Origin: Oscillospiraceae bacterium
Lineage (GTDB): Bacteria; Bacillota; Clostridia; Oscillospirales; Acutalibacteraceae
Direction of reading: 5' to 3'
DNA length: 64,000 nucleotides
NCBI GenBank assembly: GCA_015066085.1
Contig: SVPA01000003.1
Coordinates: 1 to 64,000, forward strand
Below are positions 8,734 through 18,278 of this stretch, piece by piece. Made by a program: the position numbers and the translations under genes. The notes under the pieces are model-generated. The model was not told where the DNA came from and searched no databases. It was given only the letters and a program-made list of their open reading frames with translations. How positions within the stretch are numbered: position 1 is the first letter of the stretch; each line of letters opens with the position of its first letter.

Positions 8734-9090
8734 ATGAGAAGAATTTTGTTAGTTTTTATCGCAATTGTATTGCTGCTTTTATTAACCGCATGTGACGCAG
8801 TATCTCAAAAAGAATATCCGGAACCTGTAGTTGTATTACCGAGCGATATTATGGCTGAAACCGTCAACGGATATAAAGCATTAAATAATGACGAATCAAC
8901 AAGCGTGGATTCCGAATCCAAAAACGAAAGTGAATCTAAATTTTTTGGCAATAAAAGTACTAAAAAATATCATAAGAAAGACTGCCGTTATGCTAAAAAT
9001 ATGAATGAAGAAAAGTTAGTTATTTTCGAGTCGCAGGGTCAGGCCTTTGAAAGCGGATTTTCGCCTTGCAAGGTGTGTTTTTCTGACTAG
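8734..9090 (+). CDS. Small lipoprotein with an Ada-like zinc-binding C-terminal motif
   Basis: 118 residues. An N-terminal signal peptide (MRRILL followed by a hydrophobic run) ends in the lipobox LLTAC, so the mature protein should be lipid-anchored outside the membrane. A low-complexity Asn/Ser/Glu linker follows to about residue 75. The tail then has KKYHKKDCRYAKNM and FESGFSPCKVC. The spacing of one Cys, then a CxxC, with YHxxDC, matches the Ada metal-binding-domain-like module found at the ends of secreted nucleases and small exported proteins. No nuclease domain is present. Function is unknown; metal or DNA binding is inference. It has its own promoter and is followed by the acn promoter. 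Confidence 0.7.
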   Translation: MRRILLVFIAIVLLLLLTACDAVSQKEYPEPVVVLPSDIMAETVNGYKALNNDESTSVDSESKNESESKFFGNKSTKKYHKKDCRYAKNMNEEKLVIFESQGQAFESGFSPCKVCFSD

Positions 9091-9097
9091 TTGCTCA

Positions 9098-9126
9098 TTG
9101 ACAATTTGTTTAATATTTGTTAAAAT
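9098..9126 (+). promoter_or_regulatory. Sigma-A-type promoter for acn-icd
   Basis: TTGACA, a 17-bp spacer and TAAAAT immediately upstream of aconitase. The predicted transcript start lies only about 10 bases before the ATG at 9144, leaving no room for a strong ribosome site before that codon. Confidence 0.7.
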
Positions 9127-9143
9127 ATATTATTATGTAAATT

Positions 9144-11099
9144 ATGAAAGAAGATGATTTTTTGGGTCTTACATTAACTGAAAAAATACTTAAAGCACAT
9201 CTTGTTGACGGTGAGTTTGTAAAGGGTAGTGAAATCGGTCTGAGAATTGACCAGACTCTTACTCAAGACGCTACCGGAACAATGGCTTATCTTGAATTTG
9301 AAGCAATGGGAATTCCTCGTGTTCAAACCGAGAAATCGGTTGCCTATATTGACCACAACACCTTACAGTCAGGTTTTGAAAATGCCGATGACCATCGTTT
9401 CATTGGCTCTGTTGCAAAAAAACACGGAATTTATTTTTCTCGCCCCGGAAACGGAATTTGCCATCAGGTTCATTTAGAGCGTTTTGGTGTTCCCGGTAAA
9501 ACTCTTATTGGTTCTGATAGCCACACACCAACCGGCGGTGGTATCGGAATGATTGCAATCGGTGCGGGTGGTCTTGATGTTGCTGTTGCTATGGGCGGCG
9601 GTGCGTACTACATTACATATCCGAAAATTGTTAAGGTTGAACTTATCGGTAAACTTAGCCCCTGGGTTGCTGCAAAAGACGTAATTTTAGAAGTTCTTCG
9701 TATTATGTCGGTTAAAGGCGGAGTTGGTAAGGTTATTGAATATACCGGCGAGGGTGTTAAAACCCTTTCTGTCCCCGAAAGAGCAACAATTACCAATATG
9801 GGAGCAGAACTCGGCGCAACAACTTCTATATTCCCCTCCGATGAAATTACAAAAGAATTTCTTAAGGCTCAAAAGCGTGAAGAGGTCTGGACAGAACTTA
9901 AGGCTGATGATGACGCTGTTTATGATGAGGTTATTAAAATTAATCTTTCTGAACTTGCTCCTATGGTTGCTTGTCCTCATTCTCCCGACAATGTTAAAAG
10001 CGTTAATGAACTTGGAAAACTTAAAATTGACCAGGTTTGTATCGGCTCTTGCACAAACTCATCTTTACTTGATATGAGCAAAGTTGCTTACATTTTGAAG
10101 GGTAAGACTGTTGACCCGTCGGTTTCTCTTTCAATTGCTCCCGGTTCAAAGCAAGTACTTAATATGATTGCTAAAAACGGAATGCTTTCTGATATGATTG
10201 ATGCCGGTGCTCGTATTTTAGAGAGTGCTTGCGGTCCTTGTATCGGAATGGGACAATCGCCTAACTCTAAGGGCGTTTCTCTTAGAACCTTTAACAGAAA
10301 CTTCGAAGGTCGTTCGGGAACAAAAGACGGACAAATTTATCTTGTTTCTCCCGAAGTTGCCGCTGCCTCAGCAATTACAGGTTATCTTACCGACCCCCGT
10401 GAACTTGGCGACATGCCTGAATTCTTATTACCTAAAGAGTTTGAAATTAACGATAATATGGTTGTATCCCCTGCTCCTGCTGAAGAAATGGAGAGCGTTG
10501 ATGTTCTAAGAGGTCCTAATATCAAGCCCTTCCCCACAACTAAGCCTCTTGATGACAAAATTGAATGTGAATGCTCTTTAAAGGTAGAAGATAACATTAC
10601 TACCGACCACATAATGCCTGCAGGTGCCAAGATACTCCCTCTTCGTTCTAATATTCCTGCAATTTCAAAACATTGCTTTACTGTTTGCGATGAAGAGTTC
10701 CCTGCTCGTGCAGAATTGCTCGGCGAAAGCATTATTGTCGGTGGTGCAAACTATGGTCAAGGTTCTTCCCGTGAACACGCAGCCCTTGCACCGTTGCATT
10801 TAGGCGTTAAGGCAGTTCTTGTTAAATCTTTTGCAAGAATTCACAGGGCTAATCTTATCAACGCAGGAATACTTCCCCTCACCTTCAAAAATGAAGATGA
10901 TTATAACAGTATTTCACTTGGAGATAGATTGTCGCTTGATAATGTTATTGAGGATATCAAAAACGGCGGTGACCTTAAGGTTAAGAATCTTACAAACGGA
11001 AAAGAAATAATGGTTAGTTGCGAACTTTCTGACCGCGCTAAAGAAATTGTTCTTGCGGGTGGACTTTTAAGTTATACTAAATCCAAATTAAGCAAATAA
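9144..11099 (+). CDS. acnA: Aconitate hydratase
   Basis: A 651-residue iron-sulfur enzyme that isomerises citrate to isocitrate. The [4Fe-4S] ligands are visible in IGSCTNSS and [10 protein letters not shown]. The swivel domain shows [10 protein letters not shown] and [12 protein letters not shown]. The length fits the shorter clostridial aconitase class. The start is ambiguous. ATG 9144 has almost no leader or SD, while the in-frame TTG at 9162 would give [17 protein letters not shown], the usual clostridial N-terminus, behind a purine-rich GAAAGAAGA. icd follows after 11 bases, so the two are co-transcribed. Confidence 0.95.
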   Translation: MKEDDFLGLTLTEKILKAHLVDGEFVKGSEIGLRIDQTLTQDATGTMAYLEFEAMGIPRVQTEKSVAYIDHNTLQSGFENADDHRFIGSVAKKHGIYFSRPGNGICHQVHLERFGVPGKTLIGSDSHTPTGGGIGMIAIGAGGLDVAVAMGGGAYYITYPKIVKVELIGKLSPWVAAKDVILEVLRIMSVKGGVGKVIEYTGEGVKTLSVPERATITNMGAELGATTSIFPSDEITKEFLKAQKREEVWTELKADDDAVYDEVIKINLSELAPMVACPHSPDNVKSVNELGKLKIDQVCIGSCTNSSLLDMSKVAYILKGKTVDPSVSLSIAPGSKQVLNMIAKNGMLSDMIDAGARILESACGPCIGMGQSPNSKGVSLRTFNRNFEGRSGTKDGQIYLVSPEVAAASAITGYLTDPRELGDMPEFLLPKEFEINDNMVVSPAPAEEMESVDVLRGPNIKPFPTTKPLDDKIECECSLKVEDNITTDHIMPAGAKILPLRSNIPAISKHCFTVCDEEFPARAELLGESIIVGGANYGQGSSREHAALAPLHLGVKAVLVKSFARIHRANLINAGILPLTFKNEDDYNSISLGDRLSLDNVIEDIKNGGDLKVKNLTNGKEIMVSCELSDRAKEIVLAGGLLSYTKSKLSK

Positions 11100-11110
11100 G
11101 GAGTAAATCG

Positions 11111-12325
11111 ATGGCTGATAAAATTCAAATGAAAACACCTCTTGTCGAAATGGACGGAGATGAAATGACCAGAATCATCTGGAAAATGATTAAGGATATC
11201 CTTATTTATCCTTATGTTGACTTAAAATCAGAATATTACGATTTGGGTCTTGAATATAGAGACCAAACTAACGACCAGGTAACTGTTGACTCTGCAAAGG
11301 CTACCCTTAAATATGGCGTTGCAGTTAAGTGTGCTACCATTACTCCTAATGCAGCCCGTGTTGAAGAGTATAACCTTAAAGAAATGTGGAAATCCCCTAA
11401 CGGTACTATTCGTGCTATTTTAGACGGTACTGTATTCAGAACTCCTATTATTGTTAAAGGAATTACTCCTTTTATTCCAACTTGGACAAAACCCATTACA
11501 ATTGCTCGTCATGCATACGGCGATATTTATAAGAATACCGAGATGCAGGTTAAAAAAGGCTCTAAATGTGAACTTGTTTGCACTGATGAAAGCGGAAATG
11601 AAACCCGTTCTTTAATTTATGATTTCGCTGATAGTGACGGAATTATTCAAGGTGTTCACAACAAGGATGCATCAATTGCTTCCTTTGCAAGAAGTTGCTT
11701 TAATTTCGCGCTTGATACAAAGCAAGATGTTTGGTTTGCTACTAAAGATACTATTTCTAAAAAGTATGACCACCGCTTTAAAGATATATTTGCAGAAGTA
11801 TTTGAAGCAGAATATAAAGAAAAATTTGAAAAAGCAGGTATTGAATATTTCTACACTCTTATCGACGATGCAGTTGCCCGTGTTGTTCGTTCAAACGGCG
11901 GTTATATCTGGGCTTGTAAAAACTATGACGGCGATGTTATGTCTGATATGGTTGCTACCGCATATGGCTCGCTCGCTATGATGACCTCTGTGCTCGTTTC
12001 TCCTGACGGGGTATACGAATACGAGGCTGCTCACGGAACGGTTCAGAGACACTATTATAAGCATTTAAAGGGCGAAAAGACCTCTACCAACAGCGTTGCT
12101 ACCCTTTTTGCTTGGACAGGCGCTCTGCGTAAGCGTGGCGAACTTGACAACACTCCCGACCTTTGCGACTTCGCAGATAAACTTGAAAAAGCAACAATTA
12201 AAACTATTGAAGACGGTGTAATGACCGGCGACCTTGCTTCCCTTTCAACTATTGAAAACAAGCGTACGGTTGACACCGAAACATTCCTTGTTGAAATCAA
12301 TAACCGTCTTAAAGAAATGATGTAA
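11111..12325 (+). CDS. icd: NADP-dependent isocitrate dehydrogenase, eukaryotic-type
   Basis: A 404-residue homodimeric-type enzyme that converts isocitrate to 2-oxoglutarate with NADP. The N-terminus [15 protein letters not shown] and the segments [30 protein letters not shown] and [12 protein letters not shown] place it with the eukaryote-like NADP-IDH class rather than the E. coli Icd class. A strong AAGGAG precedes the ATG. It lies in the acn operon and ends at a bidirectional terminator shared with citrate synthase. With acn and citrate synthase it completes the route from oxaloacetate to 2-oxoglutarate, most likely for glutamate synthesis in an anaerobe. Confidence 0.96.
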   Translation: MADKIQMKTPLVEMDGDEMTRIIWKMIKDILIYPYVDLKSEYYDLGLEYRDQTNDQVTVDSAKATLKYGVAVKCATITPNAARVEEYNLKEMWKSPNGTIRAILDGTVFRTPIIVKGITPFIPTWTKPITIARHAYGDIYKNTEMQVKKGSKCELVCTDESGNETRSLIYDFADSDGIIQGVHNKDASIASFARSCFNFALDTKQDVWFATKDTISKKYDHRFKDIFAEVFEAEYKEKFEKAGIEYFYTLIDDAVARVVRSNGGYIWACKNYDGDVMSDMVATAYGSLAMMTSVLVSPDGVYEYEAAHGTVQRHYYKHLKGEKTSTNSVATLFAWTGALRKRGELDNTPDLCDFADKLEKATIKTIEDGVMTGDLASLSTIENKRTVDTETFLVEINNRLKEMM

Positions 12326-12330
12326 AATTA

Positions 12331-12362
12331 AAATCCGATGTATCAAACGATACATCGGATTT
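12331..12362. terminator. Bidirectional terminator between icd and citrate synthase
   Basis: AAATCCGATGTATC and GATACATCGGATTT form a perfect 14-bp stem around AAAC, flanked by A and T runs, between two convergent stop codons. Confidence 0.92.
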
Positions 12363-12363
12363 T

Positions 12364-13728
12364 TTATCTGTCTTCAAGTTTTGTGTAAGGACGTTCGGGC
12401 TGAACGCTTTGATATGCAGGACGAATTATTTTACTTGAGTTTACAAGTTCCTCAATTCTATGTGCACTCCAACCAGCAATACGAGCAATAGCGAAAATAG
12501 GAGTGTAAAGTTCATGAGGAAGGTCGAGCATTGAGTAAACGAAACCACTGTAAAAGTCAATATTTGCGCTAACCTTTTTCTGCATATTTTTATGCTCTGC
12601 AACAACTTCGGGAGCAAGTTTATGAATATTAGAATATAAAACAAATTCTTTTTCTCTTCCCTTTTCAACGGCAAGTTGTTCTACAAAGTTTCTAAAGATA
12701 TTGCAACGAGGGTCAGAAACAGTATAAACTGCGTGGCCGATACCATAAATAAGACCTGATTTATCGAAGGCTTCTTTATTAAGCATACGCTTTAAATAAT
12801 CGCGGATTTCTTCTTCATCGGTCCAGTCGCGGATTTCCTTTTTCATAGCGTCGAACATTTGGCATACCTTAATGTTTGCGCCGCCGTGTTTAGGTCCTTT
12901 AAGAGAACAAAGAGAAGCCGCTATAGCCGAATAAGTATCGGTACCCGAAGAAGTAACTACTCGGTCGGTGAAGGTAGAGTTGTTACCGCCGCCGTGTTCA
13001 GCGTGAAGAACGAGGGCAAGGTCGAGAATTTTTGCTTCAAGTTTTGTATATTTATTGTCGGGACGAAGTATGCTTAAAATATTTTCAGCGGTAGAAAGTT
13101 TAGGGTTAGGGTTATGAATTACAAGAGGTTTACCCTTTCTAAAATGAATATATGCTTGGTACGCATAAATAGCCATTAAAGGGAAGGTTGAAATAAGGCG
13201 AATAGACTGTTTAAGAACATTAGGAATAGAAGTGTCGTTAGCCATATCGTCGTAAGAATAAAGGGTTAAAACACTTCTTGCAAGAGAGTTCATAATATCG
13301 CCGTTAGAAGCTTTAAAAATTACGTCGCGAACAAAACTATTAGGAAGCGCTCTGTTGGCTGCAAGTAATTTATTAAAACTTTCAAGTTGGGTAGCGTTAG
13401 GAAGTTCACCGAATAATAGAAGGTAAACAGTTTCTTCAAAACCAAAACGGTCTTCTTTTAAAAAGCCATCTACCAGTTCGTTAATATCAATACCGCGATA
13501 ATATAGTTCACCATCAATGTTAGTAACAACACCATCAATTTCTCGTGAAGAATAAATAGTTGAAATTTCGGTAAGGCCGGTTAAAACACCTTTTCCTTTT
13601 GCATCACGCAGTCCACGATTAACTTTATTTTCGATGAAGAGTTCGGGAGCAATTTTGTCGTTTTCACAACAAAGTTTCGCAAGCTCTTCTATTTCAGGTG
13701 TAATTATTGAGAATTTTTTAGATGACAT
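12364..13728 (-). CDS. gltA: Citrate synthase
   Basis: 454 residues. Condenses acetyl-CoA and oxaloacetate to citrate. Catalytic-site segments are visible: LHAEHGGGNNSTFT with the first His, GIGHAVYTVSDPR with the second His, and DFYSGFVYSMLDLP with the Asp. The N-terminal extension of about 40 residues is typical of the longer clostridial form. The true start is the ATG at 13728, seven bases after AGGAG. The TTG at 13731 in the ORF track is one codon upstream. It converges on acn-icd and has its own promoter. Confidence 0.95.
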   Translation of the reverse strand: MSSKKFSIITPEIEELAKLCCENDKIAPELFIENKVNRGLRDAKGKGVLTGLTEISTIYSSREIDGVVTNIDGELYYRGIDINELVDGFLKEDRFGFEETVYLLLFGELPNATQLESFNKLLAANRALPNSFVRDVIFKASNGDIMNSLARSVLTLYSYDDMANDTSIPNVLKQSIRLISTFPLMAIYAYQAYIHFRKGKPLVIHNPNPKLSTAENILSILRPDNKYTKLEAKILDLALVLHAEHGGGNNSTFTDRVVTSSGTDTYSAIAASLCSLKGPKHGGANIKVCQMFDAMKKEIRDWTDEEEIRDYLKRMLNKEAFDKSGLIYGIGHAVYTVSDPRCNIFRNFVEQLAVEKGREKEFVLYSNIHKLAPEVVAEHKNMQKKVSANIDFYSGFVYSMLDLPHELYTPIFAIARIAGWSAHRIEELVNSSKIIRPAYQSVQPERPYTKLEDR

Positions 13729-13757
13729 CAAATAACTCCTAGATATTATTTCTAATT

Positions 13758-13787
13758 ATTATAACTCTTTTCACATATATTTGTCAA
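13758..13787 (-). promoter_or_regulatory. Promoter for citrate synthase
   Basis: On the minus strand, TTGACA, an 18-bp spacer and TATAAT, about 30 bases before the start codon. Confidence 0.75.
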
Positions 13788-13820
13788 CCGTATTAAGTAT
13801 TTATTCTTTGCTAAAAAGGA

Positions 13821-13850
13821 AAAAACTCCGCTAGTTAAGCGGAGTTTTTT
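13821..13850 (-). terminator. Terminator after tRNA-Lys
   Basis: AAAAACTCCGC-TAGTTAA-GCGGAGTTTTT. The T-rich side follows the tRNA CCA end directly in the minus-strand transcript. Confidence 0.88.
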
Positions 13851-13925
13851 GGTGATCTATCGGAGATTCGAACTCCGGACACCTTGATTAAAAGTCAAGT
13901 GCTCTGCCGGCTGAGCTAATAGATC
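13850..13925 (-). tRNA. tRNA-Lys (anticodon TTT)
   Basis: The minus strand folds as a full cloverleaf. The acceptor stem GATCTAT pairs with ATAGATC, the D arm contains TAGCTCAGCCGGCAGAGC, and the anticodon loop CTTTTAA gives TTT. The T arm GGAGTTCGAATCTCC is perfect. Discriminator A is followed by an encoded CCA (76 nt in all). Confidence 0.97.
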
Positions 13926-13942
13926 AAATTTGCAACATTGGT

Positions 13943-13971
13943 ATTATATCAACATTGCACCTAAATGTCAA
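13943..13971 (-). promoter_or_regulatory. Promoter for tRNA-Lys
   Basis: TTGACA, a 17-bp spacer and TATAAT on the minus strand, 17 bases upstream of the tRNA 5' end. This is the consensus sigma-A arrangement. Confidence 0.85.
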
Positions 13972-13978
13972 GCGTTAT

Positions 13979-14016
13979 TTTTGCGGAAGTTTAAATTTTT
14001 TTAAACTTCCGCAAAA
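13979..14016. repeat. 17-bp perfect hairpin after leuS without a U tract
   Basis: TTTTGCGGAAGTTTAAA and its exact inverse are separated by TTTT, four bases past the leuS stop. In the leuS transcript the stem is followed by AUAACG, not a U-run. It is therefore not a standard intrinsic terminator in either direction. It could stabilise or mark the 3' end of the long leuS operon. Confidence 0.6.
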
Positions 14017-14020
14017 TGTA

Positions 14021-16426
14021 CTATTTTACAACAATATTTACTAGTTTTTTAGGCACATAGAGTTCCTTAATTACGGTCTTATTTGCTATTTCCGCTGCGA
14101 CTACAGCATCGCCTTTTACAAGGGCAATTGCATCTTCAGAAGAAATGTCAGCGGGTATGTTAAGTCTTGCCTTAATTTTGCCGTTAATTTGTGCAACAAT
14201 TTCGACCGTAGACTCAACACATTTTGCCTCGTCATATTTAGGCCACTGCGCAGCGTTTAACATTCCATCATAACCACAGCATTCCCACAGTTCTTCAGTA
14301 ATATGTGGTGCAAAAGGATTAAGGAGAATAAGAAGGGTTTCAAATTCTGCACGGTTGATTCTGCCGAGTGAAGAAATGTCATTAAGCAACGCCATAAGGG
14401 TAGCGATAGCGGTATTCATTTTGAGCGTTTCAATGTCTTCAGAAACCTTCTTAATTGCCTTGTTAAAGGCAGTTTCAAGTTCTTTAGAGTAACTGTCCCC
14501 CTCAACAAGAATATCGTTTAAAGACCAAATACGGTCAAGGAAACGCTTACATCCTTTAATTGAATCAGATTTCCAGGGAGCAGCCTTTTCAAAGTCGCCT
14601 ATGAACATCTCGTAAAGACGCATGGTATCTGCGCCATAGTCACGGATAATATCATCCGGGTTAACGACATTTCCACGGGATTTAGACATTTTTTCGCCGT
14701 TTTCTCCAAGAATCATTCCGTGGCTTGTACGCTTAGCATAAGGCTCTGCGGTCGGTACAACACCTATATCATAAAGGAATTTGTGCCAGAAACGGCTATA
14801 AAGCAGATGCAAGGTGGTATGTTCCATACCGCCGTTATACCAATCAACAGAAAGCCAGTATTCAAGTGCTTCTTTGGAAGCAAGTTCCTTATCGTTGTGG
14901 GGGTCGCAGTAACGCAGGAAGTACCAAGAAGAACCTGCCCATTGAGGCATTGTATCTGTTTCACGAACAGCTTTTTTTCCGCATTTTGGACAGGTTGTAG
15001 TAATCCAATCTGTCATTTTTGCGAGCGGAGATTCGCCGTTATCGGTAGGTTCATATGAATCAACCATCGGTAAAAGCAAAGGAAGTTCGCTTTCCGGTAG
15101 AGGCACATATCCACAATCATCACAGTGAACAATTGGGATAGGTTCGCCCCAATATCTTTGACGAGAAAATACCCAGTCACGAAGTTTGTAATTGACCTTA
15201 AGTTCTCCAAGGCCTCGCTGTTTAAGCCAATCAGTAATTGTCTTTTTAGCCTCATCAACAGTTAGTCCGTTAAGGAAACCGGAATTTACCATATTACCTG
15301 TTGAACACTCGGTATAAGCCTCTTCCTCAGGGTTTCCGCCGGCAACCACCTCGATAATTGGAAGATTAAATTTCTTTGCAAATTCCCAGTCGCGAGTATC
15401 GTGTGCGGGCACCGCCATAATAGCACCTGTACCGTAAGAAATAAGAACATAATCGGAAATGAAAATAGGAATTTCCTTTTCGGTAACGGGGTTGATTGCC
15501 ATTACGCCTTCAAGTCTGACGCCGGTTTTATCTTTTGCAAGTTCGGTGCGCTCAAAATCAGACTTTTTGGCAGCAGCAATTTGGTATTCTTTCACTGCGT
15601 CTAAATTAGTTATGTTATTTGCCCAGGCATCAAGTAAAGGATGTTCAGGCGACATTACCATATATGTAGCACCAAATAAAGTGTCTGCACGGGTTGAGAA
15701 TACTTCCAAAACATCGCCTAAAGTAGTATTAAACTTAATTTGAGTACCGGTAGAACGGCCAATCCAGTTCTTTTGCTGAACTTTTACGCGGTCAATGAAA
15801 TCAACCGTATCAAGCCCTTCAAGAAGTTTTTCGGCATAATCGGTAATTTTAAGCATCCATTGACTTTTTTCTTTGCGGAGAACTTCGCTTCCGCAACGCT
15901 CACAAACGCCGTTAACTACCTCCTCGTTAGCAAGCACGCATTTACAGGAAGTACACCAGTTTACAGGCATCTTCTTTTTATAGGCAAGACCGTTTTCGAA
16001 AAGTTTAAGGAAAATCCACTGGGTCCACTTATAATATTCGGGGTCCGTAGTGTTGATTTCAGCACTCCAGTCGAAAGAAAAGCCAAGACTTTTAAGTTGC
16101 TTTTTGAAGTTTGCAATATTATTTTTAGTAACTATTTCGGGATGTATATGGTTCTTGATTGCAAAGTTTTCGGTAGGAAGGCCGAAAGCGTCCCAACCCA
16201 TCGGATAAAGAACATTAAAGCCTTCCAGTCGCTTTTTACGGGCAACAATATCAAGTGCGGTATAAGAACGGGGGTGTCCTACATGAAGTCCCTGACCGGA
16301 AGGATAAGGAAATTCAACAAGGCCGTAGAATTTTGGAAGAGTGTAATCTTTTTTTGTAGCAAAAGTTTGGTTTTCATCCCAAATATTCTGCCACTTTTTT
16401 TCAATTTGACTGTAATTATATTTCAA
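14021..16426 (-). CDS. leuS: Leucyl-tRNA synthetase
   Basis: An 801-residue class I synthetase that charges tRNA-Leu. The HIGH motif appears as HVGH in [16 protein letters not shown] and the KMSKS motif as [10 protein letters not shown]. Between them lie a zinc-knuckle-like [13 protein letters not shown]...CERCGSE segment and the CP1 editing domain with [15 protein letters not shown]. The length is typical of bacterial LeuRS. The start is TTG, seven bases behind GGGAGG. It is the last protein gene of the rdgB-yhbY-nadD-yqeK-rsfS run. Confidence 0.98.
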   Translation of the reverse strand: MKYNYSQIEKKWQNIWDENQTFATKKDYTLPKFYGLVEFPYPSGQGLHVGHPRSYTALDIVARKKRLEGFNVLYPMGWDAFGLPTENFAIKNHIHPEIVTKNNIANFKKQLKSLGFSFDWSAEINTTDPEYYKWTQWIFLKLFENGLAYKKKMPVNWCTSCKCVLANEEVVNGVCERCGSEVLRKEKSQWMLKITDYAEKLLEGLDTVDFIDRVKVQQKNWIGRSTGTQIKFNTTLGDVLEVFSTRADTLFGATYMVMSPEHPLLDAWANNITNLDAVKEYQIAAAKKSDFERTELAKDKTGVRLEGVMAINPVTEKEIPIFISDYVLISYGTGAIMAVPAHDTRDWEFAKKFNLPIIEVVAGGNPEEEAYTECSTGNMVNSGFLNGLTVDEAKKTITDWLKQRGLGELKVNYKLRDWVFSRQRYWGEPIPIVHCDDCGYVPLPESELPLLLPMVDSYEPTDNGESPLAKMTDWITTTCPKCGKKAVRETDTMPQWAGSSWYFLRYCDPHNDKELASKEALEYWLSVDWYNGGMEHTTLHLLYSRFWHKFLYDIGVVPTAEPYAKRTSHGMILGENGEKMSKSRGNVVNPDDIIRDYGADTMRLYEMFIGDFEKAAPWKSDSIKGCKRFLDRIWSLNDILVEGDSYSKELETAFNKAIKKVSEDIETLKMNTAIATLMALLNDISSLGRINRAEFETLLILLNPFAPHITEELWECCGYDGMLNAAQWPKYDEAKCVESTVEIVAQINGKIKARLNIPADISSEDAIALVKGDAVVAAEIANKTVIKELYVPKKLVNIVVK

Positions 16427-16428
16427 TT

Positions 16429-16794
16429 TTATTCCTCCCTGGCGGATGTTAAAATATTATCTAAATCGATTTTTTCGCCGTCATCCCACATGCGGTCAAG
16501 ATTATAATATTCTCTTGTATCTTTAGTGAAAATGTGGATTACTACCCCGCAATAATCAAGCAAAATCCAACCCGTAGCCTTTCCTTCTATATGGTCGGGC
16601 TCATAACCTGACTCGGAAAGTTTTTCTTCAACATAGTCAGCAAGAGCCCTTACGTGAGTACTGGAAGTTGCGGTTGCAATTATAAATGTTTCGGCAATAA
16701 CAGTAAGTTCCCCAACTTCTATTGCCGAAATATTCATGGCTTTTTTATCATTAAGAGCGTTTACGGCTATTTCAATAATTTTATCTGATTTCAA
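16429..16794 (-). CDS. rsfS: Ribosome silencing factor RsfS
   Basis: About 121 residues. RsfS binds uL14 and blocks subunit joining when nutrients are short. The motifs [31 protein letters not shown] and [28 protein letters not shown] define the family. The ORF-track start at 16866 is too long. The TTG at 16794 sits seven bases behind AGGAG and begins [10 protein letters not shown], so I take it as the start. It lies one base after the yqeK stop and two before leuS. Confidence 0.94.
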   Translation of the reverse strand: MKSDKIIEIAVNALNDKKAMNISAIEVGELTVIAETFIIATATSSTHVRALADYVEEKLSESGYEPDHIEGKATGWILLDYCGVVIHIFTKDTREYYNLDRMWDDGEKIDLDNILTSAREE

Positions 16795-16795
16795 T

Positions 16796-17374
16796 TTAAA
16801 TCTCCTCTGACTTAAGTTTTTGCGTAATTTCATAGTATGCCGACATAGTGTCGGAGTGAGGGACAAATCCCTTTGTTTTAAGACTTTTAATAGTGTATTT
16901 TAGTGAATACTCCATTGCTTTCTCAAGGCTAATATCAACAAGTTGCCGCATGATATCGACATCAGGATATTTTCGGTCTGCTGATGTAAAATCTGCAAGA
17001 TAAACAATTTTTTCAAGCAGACTCATATTTTTTCGTGCAGTTGTGTGATATCTAATTGCACTGATAATATCGTTATCATCAATGAAAAGAATGTGTTTAA
17101 CATAGGCCGAGCCTGTTATTGCGTGCCAAAGTTTTTCTGAATTTCTTTCTTGTTCGGTAAGTATTATATCAAACCTCTCAAAAACCTTCAAGTGCTCTTC
17201 TTTGGAATAATTTTTAGTTATATCATGTAGAAGCCCTGCTAAAAAGGCTTTTTCTTGATTTTCACCATATTTAATAGCCAGGCGCTTTGCTTCGTCTGCG
17301 ACACAAAGCGAGTGGTAGTATCTATAATCATCAAGATTTTCTCTTATAATCTTTTTATAATCTTCAAGCGTCAT
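16796..17374 (-). CDS. yqeK: HD-domain phosphohydrolase YqeK (diadenosine tetraphosphatase)
   Basis: 192 residues. The YqeK family hydrolyses diadenosine tetraphosphate symmetrically to ADP in bacteria that lack ApaH. The metal-binding HD signature is visible: His in YYHSLCVADEA, HD in AGLLHDITK, H in LWHAITGS, and the late YLADFTSADR. Its ATG overlaps the nadD TAA stop by one base (TAATG), indicating translational coupling. It sits in the conserved nadD-yqeK-rsfS block. Confidence 0.93.
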   Translation of the reverse strand: MTLEDYKKIIRENLDDYRYYHSLCVADEAKRLAIKYGENQEKAFLAGLLHDITKNYSKEEHLKVFERFDIILTEQERNSEKLWHAITGSAYVKHILFIDDNDIISAIRYHTTARKNMSLLEKIVYLADFTSADRKYPDVDIMRQLVDISLEKAMEYSLKYTIKSLKTKGFVPHSDTMSAYYEITQKLKSEEI

Positions 17375-17979
17375 TATATTTCCCCATAAACATTGTTTGA
17401 AAAAATATAGTTTGCAATCTCGGGTAATAAATACCTATCAACCGATAAACCTTCTTTTATCATTTCTCTGATTTGTGAAGAAGAAATATCAGTAATATCT
17501 TCGTCAAGCGCAATTATTTTTCCGCCTAAATTTTTAAGTTTATCAATAGAATCATTATACTGATTTATATCTTTATTTTTCCTGAAAAAAGTAATTATAT
17601 CAGAAATATCCAGAATTTCTTTATAACTTTTCCATTGGTCAAAGGATATCAGCATATCAGCGCCAACGGTAATTGCAATTTTTTCGTTTGGAAAAAGTTT
17701 TTTAATTTCACAAAGTGTATCGATAGTATAACTTTTTCCTTCCCTATCAAGTTCAATTTTACTGACTTCGGCTTTTGAGAATAAGTTTGAAACTATTTCG
17801 CACATTTTTACTCGATGATGCTCATCAGCCAGAAAGGAACTTTGTTTATGGGGAGGAATTTTTGTTGGAATTATAATTACCTTATCGATAAAATCCTTAC
17901 CGCAAAGGGCACTAATAATCTCAAAATGTCCTTTATGTATTGGATTAAAAGTTCCTCCAAAAACAGCAATAGTACCCAT
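17374..17979 (-). CDS. nadD: Nicotinate-nucleotide adenylyltransferase
   Basis: 201 residues. Adenylates nicotinate mononucleotide to deamido-NAD in NAD synthesis. The N-terminus FGGTFNPIHKGHFEI carries the GxFxPxHxGH nucleotidyltransferase signature, and ISSSQIREMIKEG is the late (S/T)xxR motif. The length is typical. It follows yhbY with only two bases between. Its ribosome site is weak, so translation is probably coupled. Confidence 0.96.
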   Translation of the reverse strand: MGTIAVFGGTFNPIHKGHFEIISALCGKDFIDKVIIIPTKIPPHKQSSFLADEHHRVKMCEIVSNLFSKAEVSKIELDREGKSYTIDTLCEIKKLFPNEKIAITVGADMLISFDQWKSYKEILDISDIITFFRKNKDINQYNDSIDKLKNLGGKIIALDEDITDISSSQIREMIKEGLSVDRYLLPEIANYIFSNNVYGEI

Positions 17980-17981
17980 AA

Positions 17982-18275
17982 CTACTTAACAAGAACTATA
18001 GTTTTATGTTCTTTGCTTTCTTTGTAAAGAACAAAGCGAGAACCAATTACCTGAACGACATCAGCACCAACAGAATCTGCAATATTATTTGCAGCCTCTT
18101 TTGAAGTTATAGGAGAAGTTTCAAGAACTCTCATTTTAATAAGTTCACGGGCTTCAAGAGCATCCTTAACCTGAATAACTAATTGGTCGTTAATACCGCC
18201 TTTTCCAACCTGAAAAATTGTATCCATAGAGTTAGCCATACCTCTAAGTTGGGCTCTTTGTCTAGAATTTAACAT
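17982..18275 (-). CDS. yhbY: YhbY family ribosome-assembly RNA-binding protein
   Basis: A 97-residue single CRS1/YhbY (CRM) domain protein that associates with pre-50S particles. Family features include the N-terminal LNSRQRAQLRGMANSM, GKGGIND, LEARELIKMRVL and the late VQVIGSRFVLYK. Gene order rdgB-yhbY-nadD-yqeK-rsfS resembles the Bacillus yqeI-nadD-yqeK block. Confidence 0.93.
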   Translation of the reverse strand: MLNSRQRAQLRGMANSMDTIFQVGKGGINDQLVIQVKDALEARELIKMRVLETSPITSKEAANNIADSVGADVVQVIGSRFVLYKESKEHKTIVLVK

Positions 18276-18278
18276 AAA

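Noticed and set aside
15740-16507. 255-residue plus-strand ORF antisense to leuS
   Set aside because: It is a long shadow frame over a highly conserved gene, with no ribosome site and no family features.
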